Shown here one piece after another: positions 16,846 to 25,300 of a stretch of 25,877 nucleotides of DNA (positions are counted from its first letter, which is position 1; each line of letters begins with the position of its first letter). Made by a program: the position numbers and the translations under genes. This DNA is from Lentisphaerota bacterium. GTDB lineage: Bacteria > Verrucomicrobiota > Kiritimatiellia > RFP12 > UBA3636. Location of the stretch: NCBI GenBank assembly GCA_022837245.1, contig JALHHX010000040.1:3098-28974 (forward strand). Reading direction: 5' to 3'. The notes under the pieces were generated by a model. That model was given only the letters and a program-made list of their open reading frames with translations, was not told where the DNA came from and did no database searches.

Positions 16846-17274
16846 CCCAGCCCTTTTTTCAAGGTACACGCGGAGCACGCAGTGTGGTTCAGAACGCGAC
16901 TCGATGTCGTAGACAAGACGCATTCCAGCGCTCTTAATGACGGGCTCTATCCAGCCCGGGCAATGATCACAGTATCGCTCGGACGCCTTGGCGTCATTGT
17001 CTAGCACTTTGGAAAGGCTTGGGCATTTATCCATCCGCAACTCGAAATATTCGTCGGTAAGAGTAAGCCGACCCTTGCAATCTTCCTCTTTCAGGATCAC
17101 TTTCCAGTAGTCGTGACAGGCATGCAAGCCACCAGCACGGAATTTCTCCGTAAGTTCCAGCCCTTGCACACGACCGAGTTCGCGCCAGTACGCAACGAGA
17201 TGTTCTTCGCCTTTATTTTCCAGTGCCTTGAAGACTTCGTTATAGAAACGGACAAAGTGGTCACTCGGGATCAT
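16840..17274 (-). CDS. Small cysteine-containing protein, ATC-hydrolase-like paralogue 2
   Basis: This 144-aa cytoplasmic protein is paralogous to the one encoded just upstream. The shared C-terminal pattern is CP-x(n)-C-x(n)-C: here DKCPSL, then YCDHCPGW, then HCVLRVYLEK. This pattern and size resemble the L-2-amino-thiazoline-4-carboxylic acid hydrolase-like family (PF14196), although that assignment is from memory of the motif. ATG 17274 overlaps the preceding TGA as ATGA and follows GAGGAGGG; the longer frame from 17304 is rejected because it lacks a ribosome binding site. Position at the end of the GH16-DapA cluster implies a linked metabolic role, but the reaction is unknown. The two extra Cys (YCDHC) could bind a metal. 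Confidence 0.6.
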   Translation of the reverse strand: MIPSDHFVRFYNEVFKALENKGEEHLVAYWRELGRVQGLELTEKFRAGGLHACHDYWKVILKEEDCKGRLTLTDEYFELRMDKCPSLSKVLDNDAKASERYCDHCPGWIEPVIKSAGMRLVYDIESRSEPHCVLRVYLEKRAGG

Positions 17275-17726
17275 GGCACCCTCCTCTTTATAGCCTGCAC
17301 GCAACGCCCTTCGCCAAGAACTTCTGTTGTTATCTCGAAAGGAGTGCCCTCCGAAAGGGCCTCGTTTACGACGATGGTCTGACGGCAGAAGGCAGGATCG
17401 ATCTCAATGCCCCGGTCACGCAAATAGGCGAAGGCAGGGCATTGATGCACGGTCATCTGTATTTCAGTTCCCCTGCGACGGATGCGGAAGCGCCCCTTTT
17501 CACGACGGAAAAAGTGGCGCCAGTGGCTGAGAAGCTGTTCCGGATTGCCACGTTTCAGATCGTCGTGAATGGAGCGGTAGCCGTCATGCGCCATGCTACG
17601 GAAAACGTCATCAAGCACGCGCAGTCCGTGCTTTTTGCGCAGGTACGCAATCGTGGCATTTGTCGTGCGGTGGAAATCCCGGTGCAACGGCCCTGTCTCC
17701 CGGTAACGCATGTTGGTCTTCACCAC
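17271..17726 (-). CDS. Small cysteine-containing protein, ATC-hydrolase-like paralogue 1
   Basis: This 151-aa protein is rich in basic residues in its first half (FFRREKGRFRIRRRG) and carries the conserved tail HQCPAFAYLRDRGIE, FCRQT and GEGRCVQAIKRR. It aligns in order and spacing with the downstream paralogue and suggests the same PF14196-like family. Members of that family are often of unknown activity; the founding enzyme opens a thiazoline ring in cysteine synthesis, and that function should not be transferred without testing. The start is GTG 17726, 12 bp after the aldolase gene stop, with a weak AGAGAG ribosome binding site; the next ATG would remove only 5 residues. Its TGA overlaps the ATG of the next gene, so the pair is translationally coupled. 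Confidence 0.6.
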   Translation of the reverse strand: MVKTNMRYRETGPLHRDFHRTTNATIAYLRKKHGLRVLDDVFRSMAHDGYRSIHDDLKRGNPEQLLSHWRHFFRREKGRFRIRRRGTEIQMTVHQCPAFAYLRDRGIEIDPAFCRQTIVVNEALSEGTPFEITTEVLGEGRCVQAIKRRVP

Positions 17727-17738
17727 GACTGCTCTCTT

Positions 17739-18659
17739 TTAGTCTGCGTCTGGGCGCAGGATTTCCGCCTCGCGAATAAGGGCTGCGTCAATGCGGTCGC
17801 GATCGGTCTGCGCCAGTTTGTAACAATGGTGCATCCACTCCGTGCTGAACAGCCCCTGCCGCACAAGCGCGTACTTGAGCCCCCCGAGCCAGAGGCCGAG
17901 ATCTCTGGCAAACAGATCGTAAAGGAAGTCGTTGGATCGCCTCTGCCAAGCATCCGCCTCCTCACGGTCGCCCCTGGCGAGAGCCCGCAACGCCCTCCGG
18001 ATATGGCCGGCCACTAGAATGCCAGTACCGAGCAGACCGCCGTCGTAGCCAGCTGCAACCGCCTCGACGACTCCGAACTCGTAGCCTGTGAGCAGCATGA
18101 CATCGTCGCGCCGCGCGCGAACCGGGGTGAGGGCAGCGATGTATTCCGGCATGCTCGACGAATCCTTGATCAGCTTGACTTTAGGGTGATCAACGAACTC
18201 CAGCCATACCGGCAGATCGATCCCCATGCCTGGCTGCTGCCTAAGAATGTAAAGGCCTACAGGCGCCTCCGCCGCCTCGATGGTCTCGCCGAAGTAGCGA
18301 CGCGCAAAATCGCGTTTGCATAAGTGCGGCATCCAAGGCGGCGCGATCACGACAAAGTCTGCGCCGGCGTCCTCCGCCTCACGGACGTTTTCGCATGCGC
18401 GTGCGGCAGAGGTGTCCGACACCTGGGCGGCGACCTTCATACGGTCTCCCGCAAATTGCTTGACCAACTTGACGAGCTCAGCGCGCTGCCTGCTGGGCAT
18501 CAGCGGTCCCTCGCCGCAACTGCCGGCCACAAACAGCCCCGTGACGCCCATTGCCGCGTTATGCTCAATCAGACGTTCCACAGCTGCCACGTCCAAGGCT
18601 CCCCCGTCTAAAAAGGGCGTCGGCGTGGCCGACCAGATTGTTTTATCTTCTGATTTCAT
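17739..18659 (-). CDS. DapA/NanA-type class I aldolase
   Basis: This 306-aa protein belongs to the dihydrodipicolinate synthase/N-acetylneuraminate lyase superfamily, (beta/alpha)8 enzymes that form a Schiff base with pyruvate or a related keto acid. It shows the opening ATPTPF, the GxxGE-type loop GSCGEG (about residues 47-51), catalytic Tyr137 in VGLYILR and Schiff-base Lys165 in VKLIKDSS. Length is typical. The segment after Tyr (ILRQQPGMGI) differs from the usual YNxPxR(T/S)G, so true DapA activity is unlikely. Being encoded in a glycan cluster rather than with lysine genes, it probably cleaves or forms a sugar-derived keto acid. ATG 18659 overlaps the GH16 stop (ATGA). Confidence 0.85.
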   Translation of the reverse strand: MKSEDKTIWSATPTPFLDGGALDVAAVERLIEHNAAMGVTGLFVAGSCGEGPLMPSRQRAELVKLVKQFAGDRMKVAAQVSDTSAARACENVREAEDAGADFVVIAPPWMPHLCKRDFARRYFGETIEAAEAPVGLYILRQQPGMGIDLPVWLEFVDHPKVKLIKDSSSMPEYIAALTPVRARRDDVMLLTGYEFGVVEAVAAGYDGGLLGTGILVAGHIRRALRALARGDREEADAWQRRSNDFLYDLFARDLGLWLGGLKYALVRQGLFSTEWMHHCYKLAQTDRDRIDAALIREAEILRPDAD

Positions 18660-19405
18660 TTGGATTTCTCTTGTTTATCTTCGGCAAACACCCTGACCCA
18701 GTCTATTTCCATCCAGGCCGGGTAATCCGCAGGTTCTGTCGGTCCGGGGCCGTTGACCCATTTGCCTCCGATCTGCATCGAGAAGATGAAATAGAATGCG
18801 CGGTCGAACGGCCACTGCTCCGCACCCTTCTCAGCCACACGGGGGTAAGTGTGGGCTGGGATTCCGTTCACGGACAACACGATTCGCTCGCCGTCCCATT
18901 CGCAGCCGTAAGTGTTCCATCCGTCTCTGTCTATCTTAGCGGTGGCACCCTTAGGCGGGGTGTTGGTTTTGTCAATCTTCAGTGTGTATTCGGAATGTAT
19001 GGTCTGGTAAACCTTGTCGTCGAAATTCAGATGCTCCATTATGTCGATTTCGCCGCTGGAAGGCCAGGTGCCTTCAGCGCCCAGCATCCACAACGCGGGC
19101 CAAGCGCCACGCGCGGATTTGAATCTTGCGCGGATCTCGGCCTTGCCGTGCTTGAATGAGAACTTGCCCTTGCTGGTGACCCCGGCCGTCAGGTACGGCG
19201 AAGCATCTGTTGCCGTGTTTTTGTTCTCGACACCGCGTAGTTGCATAACGCTGTTCGCGATCCTCAGCAGGTCAGGGTCGTCCGACATCGTGTTGTCCCA
19301 GTCCGATGCGCCGCGCGCGCAGCGCGTCCACTTGGTTTCGTCCAGCTTTACGCCGTCGAATTCATCACTCCATGCGAGCTTCCACTTTGCCACGTTTTTT
19401 TTCAT
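18656..19405 (-). CDS. GH16 family endo-beta-glucanase/galactanase-like enzyme
   Basis: This 249-aa protein is a single-domain GH16 jelly-roll enzyme. It opens with LAWSDEFDGVKLDETKW, the classic GH16 start, and has GKAEIRARF, AWPALWML, and the catalytic EIDIMEH at residues 119-125 with E119 as nucleophile, D121 as helper and E124 as acid/base. The extra residue between D and E places it in the beta-bulge-type (laminarinase/agarase-like) group. There is no signal peptide although most GH16 enzymes are exported, so either the start is misplaced or it acts inside the cell; ATG 19405 follows GAGAGGAAC and leaves no room for a leader. It is coupled by ATGA to the aldolase gene. The substrate (laminarin, agar-type, other) cannot be decided. 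Confidence 0.9.
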   Translation of the reverse strand: MKKNVAKWKLAWSDEFDGVKLDETKWTRCARGASDWDNTMSDDPDLLRIANSVMQLRGVENKNTATDASPYLTAGVTSKGKFSFKHGKAEIRARFKSARGAWPALWMLGAEGTWPSSGEIDIMEHLNFDDKVYQTIHSEYTLKIDKTNTPPKGATAKIDRDGWNTYGCEWDGERIVLSVNGIPAHTYPRVAEKGAEQWPFDRAFYFIFSMQIGGKWVNGPGPTEPADYPAWMEIDWVRVFAEDKQEKSK

Positions 19406-19427
19406 TAAGTTCCTCTCGTTTTAAAAA

Positions 19428-20858
19428 TCACTGCGCAGTGCGCACTGCGCGCCAGCCCCCCATGTACGATCGCCCTGCAGGAGCGGTGGCATCGTAGCGC
19501 GAGGAGGTCTTGAGATGCCACGCGTTGATGTGCGGCGCAATGCCCCTTGTCCCAGCACCCGTTCCTGCCGGCCACGTGGCGGCATTGGCGTTCCCGGCAG
19601 CGTCAATTTCACCGTCACCATGCGTGCCTTCGAAGGCGCAGCCATTTGCGTTGCCGGCAGAAACAATGGACTGCCATACGTTTCCGCTCAGCTCCATTAT
19701 CCCCCAGAAACTCGCACCGGCAGCAACGCGCGTAGCGCCATCTATTGCATAGATCCCGCCGCGGACGGGCCCGAGCAAGCTTTCATAAGTCAAGTTGGCA
19801 TTTGCGGTTGTCGGCAGCGCGGTTTCAACGCCGCTGCCATCAACGCCGCTGTGACCTGTCTGGCCCGTGATGGTCACTGTTCCCCATGCGTATTCCCCAG
19901 TCAACGGCGCCGAGAATCCCCTGCAAGCCTTTTCGTACTCGAGCTCTGTCATCGGACGCAGTCCCGCCCAGTCGGCATACGCCGCGCCGTCTGCCCAAGA
20001 TAGATAATTGCATGCGCGGTCTGGAGCCTCGGCGATGTAACTTCCAGAATCCCCATCAAAGCGAATCATGTGCCTGTTGTTGCCGAATTGATTTGAGAAC
20101 CTGTTCCCGGCCTGCGTGGAAGTCAGCGTGTTCAGAAACGCGGCGTACTGCCCCTGGCTGATCGAGTACTTCATGCAGTAATAAGCGTCATATCCCTTGG
20201 GATAGGCGGCAGGAAGTGTGCCGGTTCTTATTCGATCGTTTCCTGTTGCCCAGAGATCCCCGGCGGTATGGCTGATGGACAGAGCGTTCTCGTTCGTGAT
20301 CTGGAACGGGATCGCGGCACCCGACGTCCATGAGCCATCAGTGAATGAATAAGACTCCGTACTGCCGGATCCCAGATAGAAGGGGCCCTCCGGCACGTAA
20401 CCCATCTCAACCGCATGGACCGCAATGTCGACAATATCCCCTGCTGCGAAATCGTAGCCGCTAGACCCGTAGTCCCATGTGAGCCGTATGCCGGCGTAAT
20501 CCACTGCTCCGGTGTATGCTCCGCCACCGTGGACGAAAACGCCGCGTCCATCCGAAGCCGGCGCGATGACGGCGTTGGCCGGCGCCACATGGTCGGAGGC
20601 GTCCGTGGACAGGATGGCGTGCTGCCAGACGCTCGAGCCGGGGGCGCGGAACTTGACGAACACCCACGCGGCATCCCAGTTCAAGTCATTGCTCCAGGAG
20701 TTTTCCCAGCTTATGTCAAACTTGACCTCGGCAACAGTTTCGGGAATCGGACGACGCAACGCCTCCATGTTCTCTACCTTGATGTCGTTTGCTGACGCAG
20801 CGACAATAACTAGGCAGAAAATGCATCCAAAAACGACGAGTGATTTAAATACAGACAT
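19428..20858 (-). CDS. Secreted FGE/SUMF1-like protein, probably non-catalytic
   Basis: This 476-aa protein has a signal peptide (about residues 1-23), an N-terminal beta-sandwich (about 25-190) and a formylglycine-generating-enzyme-type C-lectin fold domain (PF03781, about 195-476). Family motifs include GYDAYYCMKYSISQGQYAAF, LRPMTELEYEKACRG, EYAWGT, FWGIMELSGNVW and the end GGWRAVRTA. Genuine FGEs have cysteines in the terminal GFRC region; here that position is Ala, so formylglycine formation is not expected. No sulfatase gene is present. ATG 20858 follows AAGGAG at 6 nt; a longer frame starts at TTG. It sits 16 bp after the Fn3-like gene in unit B. Secreted FGE-like proteins of this kind are frequent in PVC bacteria; a structural or glycan-binding role is inference. 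Confidence 0.8.
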   Translation of the reverse strand: MSVFKSLVVFGCIFCLVIVAASANDIKVENMEALRRPIPETVAEVKFDISWENSWSNDLNWDAAWVFVKFRAPGSSVWQHAILSTDASDHVAPANAVIAPASDGRGVFVHGGGAYTGAVDYAGIRLTWDYGSSGYDFAAGDIVDIAVHAVEMGYVPEGPFYLGSGSTESYSFTDGSWTSGAAIPFQITNENALSISHTAGDLWATGNDRIRTGTLPAAYPKGYDAYYCMKYSISQGQYAAFLNTLTSTQAGNRFSNQFGNNRHMIRFDGDSGSYIAEAPDRACNYLSWADGAAYADWAGLRPMTELEYEKACRGFSAPLTGEYAWGTVTITGQTGHSGVDGSGVETALPTTANANLTYESLLGPVRGGIYAIDGATRVAAGASFWGIMELSGNVWQSIVSAGNANGCAFEGTHGDGEIDAAGNANAATWPAGTGAGTRGIAPHINAWHLKTSSRYDATAPAGRSYMGGWRAVRTAQ

Positions 20859-20874
20859 TTTCAACTCCTTGTTT

Positions 20875-21729
20875 TCAATAGATTGTTATTAACGTATCGC
20901 CCTTGGTCATTTTAGTTTCCCAAATGAATTCGGAGTCGTAGCCATCGAATCCGCCACCGCTGAACCATGCTGTATCAGCAAATGTGCGGAATGACGCAAT
21001 TGGAGTAAAAGCTTCTCCAAACTGGTTAGAGGCACGCCACTGGTAGAAGTATTCCTGTCCGGGAACAAGTCCACTAATTCGCACATCAAGCTTGCCCTGA
21101 CGGCATGCCCCCAAGTTGTTTGTATATGACCATGAATTCGGGTTGGCTCCCCAGTAAACAACAACGTCCGCAGAATCGATCTCCGTAAGGTACCCATGCA
21201 GCGTGACGGTCGTGAGGCCGACCGGATACACGCCCGCACTGGCATTTATAGCAGGTGGCGCCATCGTCGTGAACGTCGCACTTGAGGGCGCCCAGCCAGA
21301 CTCGGCGGCGCTGTTTACCGCAAAGAAGCGGTAATAATACGTCGTTGCCGGGGTAACCGCCACCTGGACTGTCGCCGGACCCGTGCCGCTCACTCCGAAG
21401 TTCGTGCTGAACCCCCAGTTAGCCGGCGACGTGCCGCCATCTGACGTCCCCCAGTAGACAAGTAGCTCCGCCGGGGCGCTGCCGCCCGTCAACAGGATCC
21501 CGTTCAAAAACGCGCTCGTGTCTAGTATGTTCGTGGCACCGTCTGCGTTGTTAACCTGCGGATAACCCAGTTTGGCTGCCGTAACGGCTTCGTCATAACC
21601 GTCGTAGGCGCCACCACCGAACCACGCGGCAGAAGCGGTGCCAACCAAAACGATGGCCAACAGCCCCGCGGTGAATACCCCGATCCAACCGCCTGCGGCG
21701 GATTTGAACTTCATAGATGCGATGTTCAT
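20875..21729 (-). CDS. Secreted two-Fn3-like protein with terminal GGxxDGYD motifs
   Basis: This 284-aa exported protein has a signal peptide (residues 1-34, ...VGTASA|AWFGGG). The mature chain begins AWFGGGAYDGYDEA. Two fibronectin type III-like repeats follow (about 75-160 and 165-250; TYYYRFFAVNSAAESGW and EYFYQWRASNQFGE). The chain then repeats the opening motif as AWFSGGGFDGYDSE near the C-terminus and ends GDTLITIY. I chose ATG 21729 because it follows AGGAG at 8 nt and starts the signal peptide. An ATG at 21810, in frame and behind a perfect AGGAGG, would add 27 residues before the signal; that AGGAGG coincides with operator half-site 2, so it may not be a ribosome binding site. It is the first gene of unit B. 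Function is unknown; a surface or adhesion role is inference. Confidence 0.75.
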   Translation of the reverse strand: MNIASMKFKSAAGGWIGVFTAGLLAIVLVGTASAAWFGGGAYDGYDEAVTAAKLGYPQVNNADGATNILDTSAFLNGILLTGGSAPAELLVYWGTSDGGTSPANWGFSTNFGVSGTGPATVQVAVTPATTYYYRFFAVNSAAESGWAPSSATFTTMAPPAINASAGVYPVGLTTVTLHGYLTEIDSADVVVYWGANPNSWSYTNNLGACRQGKLDVRISGLVPGQEYFYQWRASNQFGEAFTPIASFRTFADTAWFSGGGFDGYDSEFIWETKMTKGDTLITIY

Positions 21730-21777
21730 GAACAATTCTCCTATGGGTGTTAAGGGCAGAGTATCTATGAAAACCTT

Positions 21778-21785
21778 ACCCATTT
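21778..21785 (-). promoter_or_regulatory. Extra operator-like half-site in unit B
   Basis: The minus strand reads AAAGAAATGGGTAAGGTT around plus-strand 21774-21789. It matches the AAGAAATGGG core of half-site 1 and sits exactly 66 bp (3 x 22) downstream of half-site 1 of copy 4. It is followed by AAGGTT, as the half-sites next to the -35 of units D and F are. It lies within the alternative 27-residue N-terminal extension. The match could be by chance. Confidence 0.35.
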
Positions 21786-21821
21786 CTTTGTTCAGCATCT
21801 CATATTCCATGTAAAAAAACC

Positions 21822-21857
21822 TCCTGTTTTAAAGGTCAATTTATCCCATTTCTTAAG
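21822..21857 (-). promoter_or_regulatory. Direct-repeat operator, copy 4
   Basis: Half-site 1 on the minus strand is CTTAAGAAATGGGA (21844-21857); half-site 2 is AAACAGGA (21822-21829), 22 bp downstream. No convincing TATAAT is found at the expected distance, unlike the other three copies, so the promoter of this unit is not resolved. Confidence 0.55.
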
Positions 21858-21981
21858 ATTTTCGAACTGCAGACCAGCCGGGACGGACTGGTTTTGTCAA
21901 ATACCCTGTGATGCCCTTGATATCGAGCGAGAAGATTGCTGGTTTTGCCGATTGCCGATGGCTGATTACCGATAGCCGCTC

Positions 21982-22290
21982 TTAAACACCTGCTTGATGA
22001 AAATCTCTCAACCTGCGGAACCAGGCTATGACTGCGCTGTCGACCGACTCGTGCCCGCCCTCGAAAATCGTCACCACCGCCTTGCCCGAAATTCGCCGGA
22101 AGAGCGGCTGGCGCGCCCCGTATGCCGGATCAGTGATTTCGCGCCACAAATGCGGCGGTACGGCCTGCTCTTCAACGAAATAGCGGATTTCATCAAGTCC
22201 CAGGCGGTCGCCGCCTCTATATGTCGGCGAGAGGTCTATCTCCATCCCTTCGACCGATGACGAAAACCTGGAGTCGACGACGGCGGCCGA
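21982..22290 (-). pseudogene. C-terminal remnant of an alpha/beta hydrolase gene
   Basis: A minus-strand frame of about 102 codons encodes VVDSRFSSSVEG..., then PLFRRISGKAVVTIFEGGHE and AVIAWFRRL before a TAA stop. The end resembles the C-terminus of prolyl-oligopeptidase/esterase-type alpha/beta hydrolases, in which the GGHE-like His completes the catalytic triad. The N-terminal part with the nucleophile is missing: the frame is closed by TGA at 22291-22293, only about 20 bp after the stop of the glycine-rich gene. ATG 22245 has no ribosome binding site. I read it as a truncated remnant left by a deletion or rearrangement. The family call is from the short tail only. Confidence 0.5.
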
Positions 22291-22313
22291 TCATGTGATA
22301 AAAGCGGCTGTGC

Positions 22314-25300
22314 CTACCTGATTATGATGGTTGTTTCTGGAGGCGGCAGCGTGTGGAACACTAGCGTCCCGAGGCCTCCGTGCTCGCCACCATTCAGGTT
22401 GCTGGTCGTGCCGCCAGTCACCACATAATCCAAGCTGTTTGTTGTGATTGAACGTCCGACGACTGCTATGCGCCCACCCCCACCGCCGGAAGCCAGATTG
22501 CTGGTGTCAGTCGTGGTGTTGCCACCCTTCGCCTGAAGCGCGGCGGTGGCAGTGTCCTCGTATGTTTTGCACAGGAGGTAGATGCTTCCGCCTGAGCCAC
22601 CACTGCTATGTGATTCACCTGCGTTGCCAGCGTTGGCGGTGATGCGGCCGTTGAGGTAGATCCTCCCCTCGGGAGCTTCGATCCAGACCACGCCGCCGCC
22701 TGCCCCGCCTTTCGGACGCCCGCCGACGCTGCCGGCTAGAATCGGTTTGTACTCCTCGTCGTAAATGGCACCGCGCGGAGCTATATCTGGTCTGCCCGCT
22801 CCGCCTCCCCCCCCGTGTCCAGCACCCGACGAATAGCTTCCAGAGAATCCGACGCCGGCACCCGGTCCATATCCAGTGTGTTTATTACCGCTGCTAATCA
22901 CGCCAGCAAAGCCTCGCTGGTCTGCATTGAAGCCTGAAGAGGCGGAATTGACAAACACGTTGCGCGCATTCCACTTGACTGATCCCCCGTTCGTCGGATG
23001 CGAATACAGGTTGATCCATGCGCCGCTGCCATTGAGCGAGATGTCGCCCGAGATGTCCATCAGCAGCCCATATGCCACGCCGTTTCCGTTAGTGGGCGCG
23101 CCGTATGCGTGAATCGACGTGTTTGCGGCGAGGTTGACGTTCCCGCCTATCCTGAACTCGACGGGAATCAACCCGCTTGGACGACCAATATTCACGATGC
23201 CGCCGCTTTCAAGCGTGAGGTTCCCGGAGGTCGACAGTTCGCAGGGTCCGTATAAGGCGGAGTAGTCCAAAACCGAGCTGTTGATGACTTTTATATCGCC
23301 TCCGACATGGAACGCGGAGTCCTTCCCAGGAATCAGCAGCGCCTTGGTTCCGGTGAGCGTCAAGTTGTTTGCGACGTTGAGCGCGAACCCGTCGGGGAAC
23401 CGGAGCCAGCCGTCATTTACCGTGAGGCTCTGCGGTGTCCATTGGGTGAAGCCGGGGATGGACAGAAGTCCTCCGGAGAGCGTTTCATACGGGAAGAATG
23501 TCGTGTCGGGCAGATGGATGGTGCCGGGGTTGCCCCTTCCCGCCCGCGCATCGACCTTCATGCCTCCGTCGGCGCTGAGAACCACCGCCGGCTGCGTTGC
23601 GAGCGCAGCCTGAGCCTCCGGGGTGTAGCGGATCGCGATGCGTCCGCCAGCGCCGCCGCCGCCGATGCTGCCTCCCCCTAAGCTTGCGCCGCCATTAGCG
23701 AGAATCCGTCCAGTCGCCGCGCCATGAAACGTGTTGCAGACGATGTGGACGCTGCCACCGGAGCCGCCGCCGCAATGCATGCCGCCATCCGTGGCGCTCA
23801 CGTCGATGAGTCCATCGACCGTTACTGTCCTGTCGGCAACAAGCCAGACGACGCCGCCGCCGGAGCCGCCTGATTGTCTTGTATCAATGCCGGCGCGTCC
23901 TCCGCTGCTGCCGGCCTGGGTCGGAGCCGAAAGTGAATCGTATTCTGCGCCCGCCCGCAACTCGTTGACACCGATGCCGCCCAGTCCGCCGTGCCCGGCG
24001 CCGCTGCCCGCATTGTACCCGGTCACGTACATTCCGCGCCCGGGTCCGAAGCCAATGGCGGGGCCCGTCGTTTCCTGGCCGCGGAAGCCGAGACCCTTAG
24101 CATCGATACCCGCAGTCGGACCGATCAGCACATTAGCCGCCGTGAACATCACAGCTCCGCCATGCTGCGCCTGCGATGCGGGATAGACGCGAGCCGTGTC
24201 CTTGACGATGAAATCGCCGCCGACGTCGACAACCTGCGCACCAGTGGTCGTGACGCTCCCGGTGGGTGCAGAGTAGAGATAAAGCGCCGCCTTGTTGGAA
24301 ACCACCAAGTCACCTCCCACGTTGACCAGCGTCTCCGCTGCCGAGTCGGCGTACAACTCGATTGCCCCCTTTGCTATCGACAAATTCCCGCCCAGAGTAA
24401 ACGAAGAAAGAGTTCCGCCATAGATTTTCGGAATTGAATGAAGCGCGTCGTTCACAAGTAAATTTCCACCGATTGAAAACGTCATGTTCGTAAGTTCGAA
24501 CCCACCATTTGCGGTTATCACCACGTCGTTAGTGACATAGATACTGAAGCCTGCCGGGAAGAGAGTGAGTCCGTTGGCGAAAGTCAGCGAATCAGCCGAT
24601 AACGAGTTGAAGCCGGGAATGATGAACTCGCCGCCGTAAAACGAATTGGAAAGCAAGCTTGTGTCGGGCATGCTGATCGTGCCGGCGCGTCCAGGGTCTC
24701 CGGCGGCAAGTTTGCCGCTCTCACCGCCCGCCGCGGATATCTTTAGCGAGGGCGGTTCCGTGGTGTTTCTCGCCGCCTGCGCCGACGGGTTGTAGACGAT
24801 TGCAACGCGTCCGCCTCCGCCGCCGGGTCCCACGTTAGGCGCGTAATGAGCCGCGTCCTCTCCGTCGGCCGAAATGGTTCCCGCGGCGCCGGCTATGGTG
24901 TTGCATGTGATGTAAATCGAACCTGCTGAGCCCGCGGCACCGTATTCTCCCTGCGCCGTCGTGTCCACGTTCTTTCGATTTTCGCCATTCACGGAAATCA
25001 CGCCGTCGATGGTAACGTCGCCGGCGGCATCGATCCTGACCACGCCGCCGCCCGCATAGCCGGGATGGCCGGCATTGTAGGCGCCACCGCCGCTGCCTGG
25101 ATCCATCGGGGCAAGGGGATTCCCGTAAACGCCGCCGGAGGCCACTGCCCTGGACTCCGTCCTGCCGCCCATTCCGCCATGCGAACCACCTCCGCCCAAG
25201 TAGTTCTCGTTATATCCCGACAACCCGCCGCCGGGGCCGGCGCCGTTGATTTTAGCAGTTGCGCTGGAACTTGTGCCGCGAGCATACCCCTTGCCGACAC

